From Flavobacterium sp. (lineage in GTDB: Bacteria; Bacteroidota; Bacteroidia; Flavobacteriales; Flavobacteriaceae): a stretch of 55,667 bases of DNA. The first letter of the stretch is position 1; each line of letters begins with the position of its first letter. Location of the stretch: NCBI GenBank assembly GCA_030151565.1, contig JASLDM010000051.1, forward strand, positions 1 through 55,667, written 5' to 3'. The translations under genes were made by a program, and so were the position numbers. The notes beneath the pieces are model-generated. The model was given only the letters and a program-made list of their open reading frames with translations, was not told where the DNA came from and ran no database searches. Of the stretch, positions 18,055-27,010 are shown one piece after another.

Positions 18055-20976
18055 TTAATATCCAAATAGATCTTCCAAAGTTAATTCTTGGATAGTTCCA
18101 AACTTCTTAACTGCTTCCCAATCTAAGTTTTCTTTTTTACCCAATAGTCCAACATTAAATGTCTTTCCTTTAACGTGAGCATTAAAGAAACTTACTAAAT
18201 CTGTCATTGTCATTTTTTGGGTTTGCGCGTACAAATCTTTATTGATATCATAATCAATTCCCTTTTCTTGCAAACTCATCCAATAGTAAAAAATCTGAGC
18301 CTTAGTATAACGTTGCGTTGCTAAGTTTTTTAAAGCCGAATCTTTAGCATTCATAAACTGATTTTCTGCTTGAGGCATATCGTTCATTAATTCCATCATT
18401 GCATCTACAGCTTGTGGCAACTTATTTGCTTGCGTACCTACATACGCCATTACGTAATTGTATCTATCTTGTTTTGACGCACTCGCATAATATGCATATG
18501 CAGAATAGGCCAAAGACTTCGATTCTCTAATTTCTTGGAAAACTACTGAAGCCATTCCTCCTCCAAAATAACTATTAAACACGTCAGAAGTAGCCAAAAA
18601 GTCCTTATTAAACTTCGATTCTCTTCCTCTGTATGTAATCTCTGCTTGCACCATATCATAAGGAGCAAAATATACCGTTCCTGTCGTCATTGGCTCAGCA
18701 TATTCTTTCTTATTGGGTACTTTTTTGCCCTTACCTAAATTATGATTCGCTATGATAGCTTTTTTGGTTTCTGCTAAATTATTTCCGTAATAAAAAACTT
18801 CGTGATCATAATCAAAAACATTATGCAACAAACCAACTAATTCAGTTGGATTAATTGCTTTCAATTCTTTTTCTGACAAGATATCTCTAAAGCGACTTTC
18901 TTTTCCAGAAACAATATAATTATTAAGTGCTCTTTGAATTCCCGCTTTACTCGATTTAGCATCTTCACGACCTTTTAGAATCTGATCAACATAATTGTCA
19001 TAAGCGTCACTATCTGCTTTAGCATTTTGAATTAAATGCTCTAAAAGTTTAATTCCTTCGGCTATATTTTCTTGTAAACCTTGAACATATATATACGTTT
19101 TGTCTGCTCCTGAATTAACTCCAAAACTTACTCCTAATTTATAGAATTCCTTACTTAGCTCTTCAGCAGAATACTTATTTGTACCTAAATAATCTAAATA
19201 ATCCACAGCTAATGCTAGCTTTTTACCGTGATCACTACCGACAGGAATAATAAAACTAACAGTAGACAAATCATTTGTCATGTTTTTTATAAAAGACAAT
19301 TTTGCCCCTTTCTTACCAATTTTCTCTGTATGAATTGCTGTTTTAAAGTCTATAAATACAGGCTCTATTTCATCGACATTCACTTGTTGAAGTTGTTTGT
19401 AAAAAACAGATTCATTATCGCGATTCAAATCAATTGGTGTAATACCAGGATTTTCTACACGTACCAAATCCTTGTTTTCACCTTGACGCTTATATACTAT
19501 CGCATAATTTTCGCTATAATTTTTTTGAGCGAAATCCATAACGTCTTGTTTCGTTATTTTCTCCATCTCATCGATTTCCTTAACAACTTCTTCCCAAGTT
19601 TTTCCTTGAATAAACGCTTGATACATTTCACTTGCTAAGGCCTGATTGCTTTCCAAGTTTTGCATCGCTTGCTTTTTGAAATCATTTACAACAGCCTGAA
19701 TCAACCAATCGTCAAATGTTCCTTTTTTAATCTTATCCAATTCATCCATCAACAAACCTTTTAACTCATCCAAAGTCTGTCCTTCATTGGGCATCGCTGT
19801 CAATTGATGTACTGAATAATCCTTCATAATCATTGGCGAACTTTGTGCATACAAAGCTTTTTGTTTTTGATTGATATCTAAATCTATCAAACCCGCCTTA
19901 CTATTACTCAACAACATATCTATTAAAGAAAGATATAAAGCATCCTTAGTATTTGCTCCACCTAATCTAAATCCAATTTCAATACGCTCGCTTTGAGGAC
20001 TAAAAATCTCATGCGTTTGAACAGAAGTCAACGGAGCCTCAACTGCTACATATTCTTTAGGAGTAGCTCCTTTTGTCATTGATCCAAAATATGCATTTAC
20101 CAATTTTATGGTCTCATCAAATTCTAAATCACCTACCAATACTACAGCCATGTTATTAGGAACATAATACTGATCAAAATAATTGTGAATCGCTACCATA
20201 GAAGGATTTTTTAAATGCTCCGAAGTACCTATTGTAGTTTGTGTTCCATAATGCGTAGTCGGGAAAAGCATTTTCATCATTGCTTCATGAGATGCCCAAT
20301 AATCATTGTCTTGTCCGCGGTTAAATTCCTCATAAACAGCCTCCAATTCTGTATGAAACAACCTCAATACCAGTTCAGAGAAACGCTCTTTTTCAATCAT
20401 TAGAAACTTTTCTAATTCATTTGAAGGAATATCATTTTGATATACTGTTTCATCAAACCAAGTGTGAGCGTTAGTTCCTGTTGCTCCAATTGAAGCCACC
20501 GACTTATCATACTCATTAGCTATAGCGTATTGAGAAGCAGTTTTAGAAAGTGCATCGATTTGCTTATAAATTGCTATTTTCTTTTCCGGATTCGTTTCCT
20601 TTTTATGAAGTTCATAAAGATCTGATATCTGTTTGATATACTCTTTTTCTACTTCCCAGTTTGAAGTTCCAAGCTTCGAAGTCCCTTTAAAAAGCATGTG
20701 CTCAAGGTAATGTGCTAAACCTGTATTGTCTTCAGGGTCATTATTTGATCCAGTGCGAACAGGAATATAAGTCTGAATACGAGGTGCATCGTGATTCTGA
20801 GCTAAATACACCTTCATCCCATTTCCTAAAGTGTAAATTCGCGCTTTAGCCGGATCATTTTCAACAGTTTGGTATTTAAACCCGTTGTTGTCTTGTTTAG
20901 TAACAGTTTTATACTGCGCCTGCATGGAAAAACCTGCAGTAACTATAAAACCAAAAAGTAAGATTTTTTTTATCAT
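18055..20976 (-). CDS. Secreted M16 (insulinase/pitrilysin-family) zinc metallopeptidase
   Basis: The 973-residue protein starts with a Sec signal peptide (MIKKILLFGFIVTAGFSMQAQ). Its first M16 half carries the inverted zinc motif HYLEH (His89, Glu92, His93), with the distal acidic helix TELEAVYEEF near 209-218. The second half (about 500-973) is the usual inactive M16_C pair, and no second HxxEH is seen. The length fits the four-domain periplasmic or outer-membrane-associated group of Bacteroidota. It likely degrades peptides in the periplasm; the natural substrate is unknown. A TAcTTTTG box at 21017-21010 probably drives it. Confidence 0.93.
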   Translation of the reverse strand: MIKKILLFGFIVTAGFSMQAQYKTVTKQDNNGFKYQTVENDPAKARIYTLGNGMKVYLAQNHDAPRIQTYIPVRTGSNNDPEDNTGLAHYLEHMLFKGTSKLGTSNWEVEKEYIKQISDLYELHKKETNPEKKIAIYKQIDALSKTASQYAIANEYDKSVASIGATGTNAHTWFDETVYQNDIPSNELEKFLMIEKERFSELVLRLFHTELEAVYEEFNRGQDNDYWASHEAMMKMLFPTTHYGTQTTIGTSEHLKNPSMVAIHNYFDQYYVPNNMAVVLVGDLEFDETIKLVNAYFGSMTKGATPKEYVAVEAPLTSVQTHEIFSPQSERIEIGFRLGGANTKDALYLSLIDMLLSNSKAGLIDLDINQKQKALYAQSSPMIMKDYSVHQLTAMPNEGQTLDELKGLLMDELDKIKKGTFDDWLIQAVVNDFKKQAMQNLESNQALASEMYQAFIQGKTWEEVVKEIDEMEKITKQDVMDFAQKNYSENYAIVYKRQGENKDLVRVENPGITPIDLNRDNESVFYKQLQQVNVDEIEPVFIDFKTAIHTEKIGKKGAKLSFIKNMTNDLSTVSFIIPVGSDHGKKLALAVDYLDYLGTNKYSAEELSKEFYKLGVSFGVNSGADKTYIYVQGLQENIAEGIKLLEHLIQNAKADSDAYDNYVDQILKGREDAKSSKAGIQRALNNYIVSGKESRFRDILSEKELKAINPTELVGLLHNVFDYDHEVFYYGNNLAETKKAIIANHNLGKGKKVPNKKEYAEPMTTGTVYFAPYDMVQAEITYRGRESKFNKDFLATSDVFNSYFGGGMASVVFQEIRESKSLAYSAYAYYASASKQDRYNYVMAYVGTQANKLPQAVDAMMELMNDMPQAENQFMNAKDSALKNLATQRYTKAQIFYYWMSLQEKGIDYDINKDLYAQTQKMTMTDLVSFFNAHVKGKTFNVGLLGKKENLDWEAVKKFGTIQELTLEDLFGY

Positions 20977-21009
20977 AAGTTTGCCTATAGATTATACTTA
21001 ATCGATTCT

Positions 21010-21017
21010 CAAAAGTA
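21010..21017 (-). promoter_or_regulatory. Promoter -7 box of the M16 peptidase gene
   Basis: TAcTTTTG on the minus strand, 34 bp before the start codon, matches TAnnTTTG. The -33 element is weak. Confidence 0.5.
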
Positions 21018-21125
21018 ACCATAATATTAAGCTTTTCTTAAATTTTAAGATTATATTAATATTTAAACCAAACCGCTAAACACCTGTATCTCAACAACAT
21101 TAATTATCTTTATAAAAAATTTATT

Positions 21126-22277
21126 ATGATGAAAAAAATACCAATTCTAATCTGTTTAATGATTTTAGCTTCTTGTACGAACAAAAATGGAATAGAAATC
21201 ACAGCTTTAAGAGCTCCGAACAACACCAAAGTTTACCTTTTAGAAGTAAATGCCGAAGTAGGCTCTATCGCGAAAATTGACTCTGTTAGCATTGAAAATG
21301 GTAAAGCTTTTTTACCTCACTCCTTTGAAGACATCGAAATGACTTACCTTCAGGTAGGAAATGACGACGAAGGTAAAATCACAACTTTTTTCTCTGATCC
21401 TGGAAAGATTCTGATTAATTTTAATTATGAAAACCCTAACCAAAGTATTGTTTCTGGCACAAAAAATAATGACATTTTTCAAGAATACAGAAACCAATTA
21501 GGTCCAATTCAAACTAAGATGAGCGACTTTATGTCCAAAAATAGTATGGAATTAGTTACACTTAGCGAAAGCCAAGATGCTGAAGATCAGAAACAATTTA
21601 AAGCACTTTCAAATACCTATCGTACCTATCTAGAGGAAAACAATAAACTAGAAGATGCTTTTATTCAAGAACACAAAAACGATATAGTAGGCCTTTATGT
21701 GTTTTATCAAAAAGTTCTGTCACAAGAGGAGTCTGCATCTGACTATCAAAATGAATTTGGCACATTCAGTATTGCTATGCAAGATTCCAGAATAGGAAAA
21801 AAAATTAGTGATCACTTTGGCAAATTAGAAACCATCGATGACAATGCTTTAGAAATAGGAGATCTAGTTCCGAATTTCACTATTCCAACTGCAGACGGAC
21901 AAACTGTTAATTTATATGATTTCATAGCTAATAATAAATTAACTTTAATTGATTTTTGGGCCTCTTGGTGTGGTCCTTGTAGACTAGAAAATCCAAATTT
22001 AGTAGCTACTTATCAAGAGTATCAGAAAAAGGGGTTTGAGATTTTAGGCGTATCCTTAGATTCCAATAAAGATCGATGGCTAGCGGCCATACAAAAAGAT
22101 CAATTACAATGGACTCAAGTTTCAAATTTAGAAGGAGCACAAGACCCTATTGCCATTGCGTATGTACTTGAAGGAATTCCTGCAAGTTTTTTAGTCGATC
22201 AAGAAGGAACTATTTTGGAACTAGACTTACGCGGTTCAGAACTGAAAGAGGCTATAGAAAAACATTTAAAAAATTAA
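21126..22277 (+). CDS. TlpA-like thiol-disulfide lipoprotein with DUF4369 domain
   Basis: The 383-residue protein has a lipoprotein signal (LASC, Cys17), a DUF4369 beta domain (about 22-120), a helical linker, and a C-terminal AhpC/TSA-thioredoxin domain with Cys282-Gly-Pro-Cys285 in FWASWCGPC. The cis-proline region is EGIPASFLV. Such lipoproteins face the periplasm and are thought to reduce or shuffle disulfides, but their targets in Bacteroidota are mostly unknown. Whether the start is the first or second Met of MMKK is undecided. A TAtcTTTA box at 21105-21112 is a near-consensus promoter element. Confidence 0.9.
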   Translation: MMKKIPILICLMILASCTNKNGIEITALRAPNNTKVYLLEVNAEVGSIAKIDSVSIENGKAFLPHSFEDIEMTYLQVGNDDEGKITTFFSDPGKILINFNYENPNQSIVSGTKNNDIFQEYRNQLGPIQTKMSDFMSKNSMELVTLSESQDAEDQKQFKALSNTYRTYLEENNKLEDAFIQEHKNDIVGLYVFYQKVLSQEESASDYQNEFGTFSIAMQDSRIGKKISDHFGKLETIDDNALEIGDLVPNFTIPTADGQTVNLYDFIANNKLTLIDFWASWCGPCRLENPNLVATYQEYQKKGFEILGVSLDSNKDRWLAAIQKDQLQWTQVSNLEGAQDPIAIAYVLEGIPASFLVDQEGTILELDLRGSELKEAIEKHLKN

Positions 22278-22310
22278 TAAAAAAAGCGTCTTTGTTTAGA
22301 CGCTTTTTTT
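22278..22310. terminator. Terminator between the TlpA-like gene and pafA
   Basis: AGCGTCT pairs with AGACGCT between an A-run and a T-run. It is bidirectional between convergent genes. Confidence 0.9.
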
Positions 22311-22314
22311 CTGA

Positions 22315-23961
22315 TTACTTTTTAAGTACTTCTTGAATCGGAGTACCAATATTACCATTAGGTTCTTCTATTTTTAATAATGCAGCAAGTGTCGGTGCAA
22401 TATCTGTCATATGCGTTTCTCTTACTGTTGTTCCTTTATTAATTCCCCAACCCATAAATACGGCTGGGATATGTGCATCATATGAAGCCCAAGTACCATG
22501 TGTAGTTCCTTTACTGTTTTGTTTTCCACTATACCATTGAGGATCTAGAATTATTTGAATAACTCCGCTACGTTTATAATTATACCCATTTACAATTCGC
22601 TCACGAATACGTTGAGGAATCGCAGCAACACCTGCTTGATCCATATCTGTAACAAAGGAAACCCCTTCTACCTTACGAAGCTCTTTTACAATAAATGCAC
22701 GAACTTCATTTTCATCTAATGCGGTTTTTTCTAGTACAGGATAATTCAAATGAACTTGGTAATTCATCAAGCTTTTCACTAATTCATCCGATCCAAATTT
22801 ATTTGATAATGTTTTATTTAAAGCAGCCTTCACTTCTTTTATATCAAAATAACCTGCGTTACCTTTTTGATCCCTAAAAAACTTTGGGTTATGAGAAGCT
22901 CCGTGATCAGCTGTTAAGAAAATCGTATATTCTCCTGCACCAACTTTATGATCCAAATAATCTAATAAAGAGGCAATATCTGCATCTAGTCTTAAATATG
23001 TATCTTCAATTTCAATAGAATTAATAGCAAATTGATGCCCAATATAATCTGTTGAAGATAAACTAACGGCTAAAAAATCAGTAACACCCGCAGGATTGTG
23101 TCCTAATTTCTCTTGTTCAATCGTCTCTTTAGCAAGGTCTAAGGTCAATGTATTACCATATGGTGTTGATTTGATTAAATCATACCCATTTTCTTTTTTT
23201 AAAGCAACCAAATCTCTAGGAAAAACAGGCGCTTTTTCTCCTTTAAATGGCTCTTCATAATCATTATTATCTTCAGTACTTAATACATACGATTCAATCG
23301 GATAAAGAGTATTCCATCCTTTCTTAAAATAGGCATCTGGGAATTTCTTTTTGTTGAAATCTTTCATCCATTTTGGAAGCTCGTTTCTATAATACGTACT
23401 TGTAATCCAATCTCCAGTTGCACCATCCAACCAATAAGCAGCATCCGCAAAATGACCTGCAGGTAAAATACCTCCACGATCTTTAATTGCAATACCTATA
23501 ACTTTCGATTGAAAATTTGTAGCTAATTTAAGCTGATCAGTCACTGTAGATACCAATAAGTTTTTTGGCGATTGTTGTCCAACTTTTCCTTTTCCTCCGA
23601 CAGCTTGCACAGCATCATCTTGTGTACAATACATATTCTCTCCGGTTGCTTGAATGATGAAATCATTTCCTGCAATGCCGTGAATCGCTGGCACACTTCC
23701 AGTATAAATAGTACTATGTCCGATGGCTGTATAAGTTGGTACATAAGGGATATAGGTGTTTTCACAAGAAAAACCTTCATCTAGTAATCGTTTGAATCCT
23801 GTATCGGAATAACGATCATAGAAACGATAAAGATAATCCCAGCGCATTTGATCTACCACTAACCCAACAACAAGTTTAGGCTTAGGTAAAGTTTCTTGAG
23901 CGAAAATAGAGATTGAAAACAAACAACATACAGCTGCTAGCAACGTAGATTTAATATTCAT
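22315..23961 (-). CDS. pafA: PafA-type alkaline phosphatase
   Basis: The 548-residue secreted phosphomonoesterase belongs to the alkaline phosphatase superfamily. The signal peptide ends ...SISIFAQ. Zinc ligands begin with Asp37 (GLVVDQMRWD) and the nucleophile is Thr78 in VPTYTAIGHST. The PafA substrate-binding set is present: Asn99 in GIAGNDF and Lys160/Arg162 in IAIKDRGG, which separate PafA from nucleotide pyrophosphatases. TADHGA supplies later metal ligands. PafA of related flavobacteria is calcium-stimulated and not repressed by phosphate; that regulation is known from the family, not shown here. Its promoter box lies at 24002-23995. Confidence 0.93.
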   Translation of the reverse strand: MNIKSTLLAAVCCLFSISIFAQETLPKPKLVVGLVVDQMRWDYLYRFYDRYSDTGFKRLLDEGFSCENTYIPYVPTYTAIGHSTIYTGSVPAIHGIAGNDFIIQATGENMYCTQDDAVQAVGGKGKVGQQSPKNLLVSTVTDQLKLATNFQSKVIGIAIKDRGGILPAGHFADAAYWLDGATGDWITSTYYRNELPKWMKDFNKKKFPDAYFKKGWNTLYPIESYVLSTEDNNDYEEPFKGEKAPVFPRDLVALKKENGYDLIKSTPYGNTLTLDLAKETIEQEKLGHNPAGVTDFLAVSLSSTDYIGHQFAINSIEIEDTYLRLDADIASLLDYLDHKVGAGEYTIFLTADHGASHNPKFFRDQKGNAGYFDIKEVKAALNKTLSNKFGSDELVKSLMNYQVHLNYPVLEKTALDENEVRAFIVKELRKVEGVSFVTDMDQAGVAAIPQRIRERIVNGYNYKRSGVIQIILDPQWYSGKQNSKGTTHGTWASYDAHIPAVFMGWGINKGTTVRETHMTDIAPTLAALLKIEEPNGNIGTPIQEVLKK

Positions 23962-23994
23962 TATTTACTATATTAAGCGATAAAAAAATGTATT

Positions 23995-24002
23995 CAAATT
24001 TA
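23995..24002 (-). promoter_or_regulatory. pafA promoter -7 box
   Basis: TAaaTTTG on the minus strand lies 34 bp before the start codon. TTA occurs at roughly the -33 position. No recognisable phosphate-regulator box is seen near it. Confidence 0.6.
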
Positions 24003-24212
24003 AACATAATCCCTCTTTAACCCAAAACCCCAAAGCCTATTAACATCCTTTGTAATATTCTGAGAGTATTTTACACACCAATATTGAAGATTATGATTTG
24101 ATTGGAGCAATTTAGTTCAAAATAAACGAGTAAAAGTTAGCTTAATGTTATACTTCTTTAAACAGATTAGCAGCAATAAGACCGAATGCTTTCTCCAAAA
24201 ATTAAAAAACTG

Positions 24213-24220
24213 TATCTTTG
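24213..24220 (+). promoter_or_regulatory. Promoter -7 box of the HAD hydrolase gene
   Basis: TAtcTTTG is a perfect -7 box 20 bp before the start codon. The rest of the 279-bp intergenic region shows nothing else notable. Confidence 0.6.
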
Positions 24221-24240
24221 AATTCTAAATCAATGTTCTT

Positions 24241-24927
24241 ATGAAAACACTAAAAGTAGTTGCTTTTGATGCCGATGATACACTTTGGATTAACGAACCT
24301 TACTTTAATGAAGCCGAAGAAAAATTCTGTATTTTGATGGAAAACTTCTTATCGCATCAAGGAACATCACAAATCTTATTTCAAAAACAAATCGAAAACT
24401 TACCTCTATATGGTTATGGAATAAAGGGTTTTGTACTCTCAATGATTGAATCTGCGAGTATAATTTCAAATGGCACTATCAATATTAAGGCCACGGACCA
24501 TATTTTAAAAATAGGAAAAGAATTACTTAGCAAACCTATAGAGTTGCTTGACAATGTGGAGAGCACCTTACAAAGTTTACAACAAAAATATAAATTAGTT
24601 GTTGCTACAAAAGGAGATTTAAAAGATCAACATCGCAAGCTTCATCTTTCAGGATTAGGAGCTTACTTCCATCATATTGAAGTAATGTCGGACAAAAACG
24701 AATCGGATTACGAGAAGCTTTTAAATCGCTTAGAACTAGATCCCCAAGAGTTTATTATGATTGGAAACTCGTTAAAATCTGATGTTTTACCTGTACTAAA
24801 CATTGGAGCACACGCTGTTCATGTTCCCTTTCATACTACTTGGGCACACGAACGCATTGATCACGAAATTGTACATCCAAACTTCAAAACAATATCTAAA
24901 CTTTCCGAAATACAAGAGTTTCTATAA
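24241..24927 (+). CDS. HAD-family hydrolase
   Basis: The 228-residue cytoplasmic haloacid-dehalogenase-like hydrolase has motif I AFDADDTLW (nucleophile Asp10, Asp12), motif II VVATKGD near 120, motif III lysine around 158 and motif IV IGNSLKSDVLP near 178. A helical cap lies between motifs I and II. Members act mostly as small-molecule phosphatases; the substrate is not evident. It is a single-gene unit with a promoter 20 bp before it and a terminator immediately after. Confidence 0.9.
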   Translation: MKTLKVVAFDADDTLWINEPYFNEAEEKFCILMENFLSHQGTSQILFQKQIENLPLYGYGIKGFVLSMIESASIISNGTINIKATDHILKIGKELLSKPIELLDNVESTLQSLQQKYKLVVATKGDLKDQHRKLHLSGLGAYFHHIEVMSDKNESDYEKLLNRLELDPQEFIMIGNSLKSDVLPVLNIGAHAVHVPFHTTWAHERIDHEIVHPNFKTISKLSEIQEFL

Positions 24928-24932
24928 AAACA

Positions 24933-24967
24933 AAAAACCTCCAATTTAAAAATTGGAGGCTTTTTTA
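24933..24967. terminator. Terminator between the HAD gene and the cation operon
   Basis: CCTCCAATT pairs with AATTGGAGG around a TAAA loop, with flanking A- and T-runs. It closes both the HAD gene and the long minus-strand cation operon. Confidence 0.9.
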
Positions 24968-24993
24968 AAATAATTTTCTTTTTCACATTCAAC

Positions 24994-25707
24994 TTAAAAA
25001 TGATATCCTAAAGAAATCCCAAAGGATTCATTGTATATCTTATAATCCTTCATACCTGCATTGTTTTCTAATCCGTGTGTATTTGCATTATCAAACAATG
25101 TAGCAAATCCTCTAGAATAATGAGCTCCAACAGATAATCCAAAATTAAACTGATACTCTATTCCAGCTACAAAACCATAGTCCATCTTTTGAAGATACTT
25201 ATATTCCTCAGTATCTTCTTCTTCAGTCCCAAAAATATTTCTGTCTTTATATGTATTTCCATCTTCATCTACTGCTGTAATTGACGAATAAAGTAACATA
25301 TTTACATAAGGTCCAGCATATACTTGAAGCCCTCCTATCTTAAAAGTCGGACTTAACGGGTTCAAACGTAAACTATGCATTTCTAGTGTGGCATCTAAAA
25401 CAATATCTTCTATTTCTCTCTGAAAATCAGCACCATATTGTTGATAAAACAATTCGTGCTTAAATCCAAAATGCTCTCCTATACCAGTATAAACAGAAAC
25501 TCCTGCAAAAAAACTATTCGTTTTTGTAACCTTACCATCTACAGCTAATATTTTTAAATCGTCACCTTTAATTGTTGATTGCAACCATCCTGTTTTAATA
25601 CCAAAGCTAACATTTCCTTTATCTGTATCTAGTTCTATGTCTTGAGCCCAAGTACAAAGTGTTGCGAGCATAAAAACACCTAATGTTATAATTTTTTTCA
25701 TTTTCAT
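24994..25707 (-). CDS. Outer-membrane beta-barrel protein at the end of the cation operon
   Basis: The roughly 237-residue protein has a signal peptide (ends ...LATLCTWAQ), alternating beta-strands, and a C-terminal phenylalanine (SLGYHF), features of a small PorT/OmpW-like outer-membrane barrel. The frame extends to base 25722, overlapping the upstream stop, but ATG codons at 25707 and 25701 precede the signal peptide more naturally. It is the last gene of the putative operon, 4 bp after the TolC-like gene, so it may assist the efflux complex, but no role is established for it. An acidic segment (GTEEEDTEEY) around 165 is a possible metal-binding loop. Confidence 0.78.
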   Translation of the reverse strand: MKMKKIITLGVFMLATLCTWAQDIELDTDKGNVSFGIKTGWLQSTIKGDDLKILAVDGKVTKTNSFFAGVSVYTGIGEHFGFKHELFYQQYGADFQREIEDIVLDATLEMHSLRLNPLSPTFKIGGLQVYAGPYVNMLLYSSITAVDEDGNTYKDRNIFGTEEEDTEEYKYLQKMDYGFVAGIEYQFNFGLSVGAHYSRGFATLFDNANTHGLENNAGMKDYKIYNESFGISLGYHF

Positions 25708-25711
25708 CGAT

Positions 25712-27004
25712 TTAAAAGTCAATATCCCAAATACCTACTGCATGTTCAAGTTCTACTAAAGCAGACGCGTAGTCAAATAATGCTTCTGCATATGCTTGTT
25801 GTGTTTCGTTATACGTTCTTTGTGCCTCTAATACTTCTAGTAAACTACTTGCACCACGTTGATAACTATATTTCATTCCATCCAAAACTTCTTTTGCTTC
25901 CTCTAACATTCCATTTTCGTACAATTGAATTTGTTTCTGTTTATTGACATAATTTCGATATGATTGTGTGATTTCACGTTCCAATCCAAGTTCAATATCT
26001 CTATATTCCAAATCCACTTGTCGCTGTTCAATTAAGGCAGTTCGAAGTCCAGAATCTCTTCGATTAGAAAATTTCAATGGCACAGAAACTCCTACACTTA
26101 CAGTAGTATTTCCAGGCGTTGGAGCAACTGCGTTTTTTACAAAAGAATTATTTTCAACACCTAAACTCAGTCCTAAATCTACAACACGTTCTGCACGTGC
26201 CAAACGCACTTGACTACTTGCTACAATCTGATTTTGTTTTGCTACTAAAAAATCCGCACGATTGTTCTGCGCCGTTATAATCAAGTCTTCTAAGTCGAAT
26301 AATCGATCGAATTTTTGAAAATCTCCCTCTGGCAAATAACTTGTATCGTCTTTAGTATTTGAGAAAAAACCCTTCATTTCCAAAAGACTATTATTCCATT
26401 CTACCTCAGCATCTACTAATTCATTCCACATAGACTTAGATTCTAATCTACTTTGAATTGATTCTACCTTACTAATTTGTCCTAAAGAGTAACGAATGCT
26501 ATCCGACTTTGCAATTTGCTTCATCGACTCATAAGAGTCTTTCTGAATATCAAATAGCATTTTATTTTGCATTGCTTCTAGATATGCTATCGTAGATTCT
26601 GAACGCAACTTTTGAAAAAAATCTGTCAATTCAAATTCAGCTAAACGACGCTCGCTTAAAGCAACTTCTTTTCTTGCTTTACGTTTACCCCCAAGTTCTA
26701 AATCCCAAGTAAGTTCAGCTTCAAAAGCATACCCCATTTGCATTCTTTTATGTCCATTATCACCCCATCCAAAACTTAACTCTGGATCTGGAAATACTCT
26801 TGCTGCTTGCATTTCTGCATCGGCAATGTCTAAATTGTATCGTTCAGCGGCATACTCCAAATTGTTGTCAGAAATACGCGCTAAATATTCTTTATATTGA
26901 AGCGTTTGTTTAGTAGAAAACGGATCTGCCTGCGCAAAAGCAGATCCATTTACAAAAACAAACATCAAACAAATTTTAAAAAATTGGTTTCCTTTGATTT
27001 TCAT
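25712..27004 (-). CDS. TolC-family outer-membrane efflux protein
   Basis: The 430-residue outer-membrane channel partner of the adjacent RND pump has a signal peptide (ends ...NGSAFAQA) and two outer-membrane-efflux repeats rich in long amphipathic helices (for example NRRDSGLRTALIEQRQVDLEYR near 310-330). There is no lipobox, unlike CusC. By position it completes an adaptor-pump-channel set that spans both membranes, and it starts 6 bp after the pump stop. Family resemblance is to CzcC/CusC-like proteins. Confidence 0.92.
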   Translation of the reverse strand: MKIKGNQFFKICLMFVFVNGSAFAQADPFSTKQTLQYKEYLARISDNNLEYAAERYNLDIADAEMQAARVFPDPELSFGWGDNGHKRMQMGYAFEAELTWDLELGGKRKARKEVALSERRLAEFELTDFFQKLRSESTIAYLEAMQNKMLFDIQKDSYESMKQIAKSDSIRYSLGQISKVESIQSRLESKSMWNELVDAEVEWNNSLLEMKGFFSNTKDDTSYLPEGDFQKFDRLFDLEDLIITAQNNRADFLVAKQNQIVASSQVRLARAERVVDLGLSLGVENNSFVKNAVAPTPGNTTVSVGVSVPLKFSNRRDSGLRTALIEQRQVDLEYRDIELGLEREITQSYRNYVNKQKQIQLYENGMLEEAKEVLDGMKYSYQRGASSLLEVLEAQRTYNETQQAYAEALFDYASALVELEHAVGIWDIDF

Positions 27005-27010
27005 TCTTTC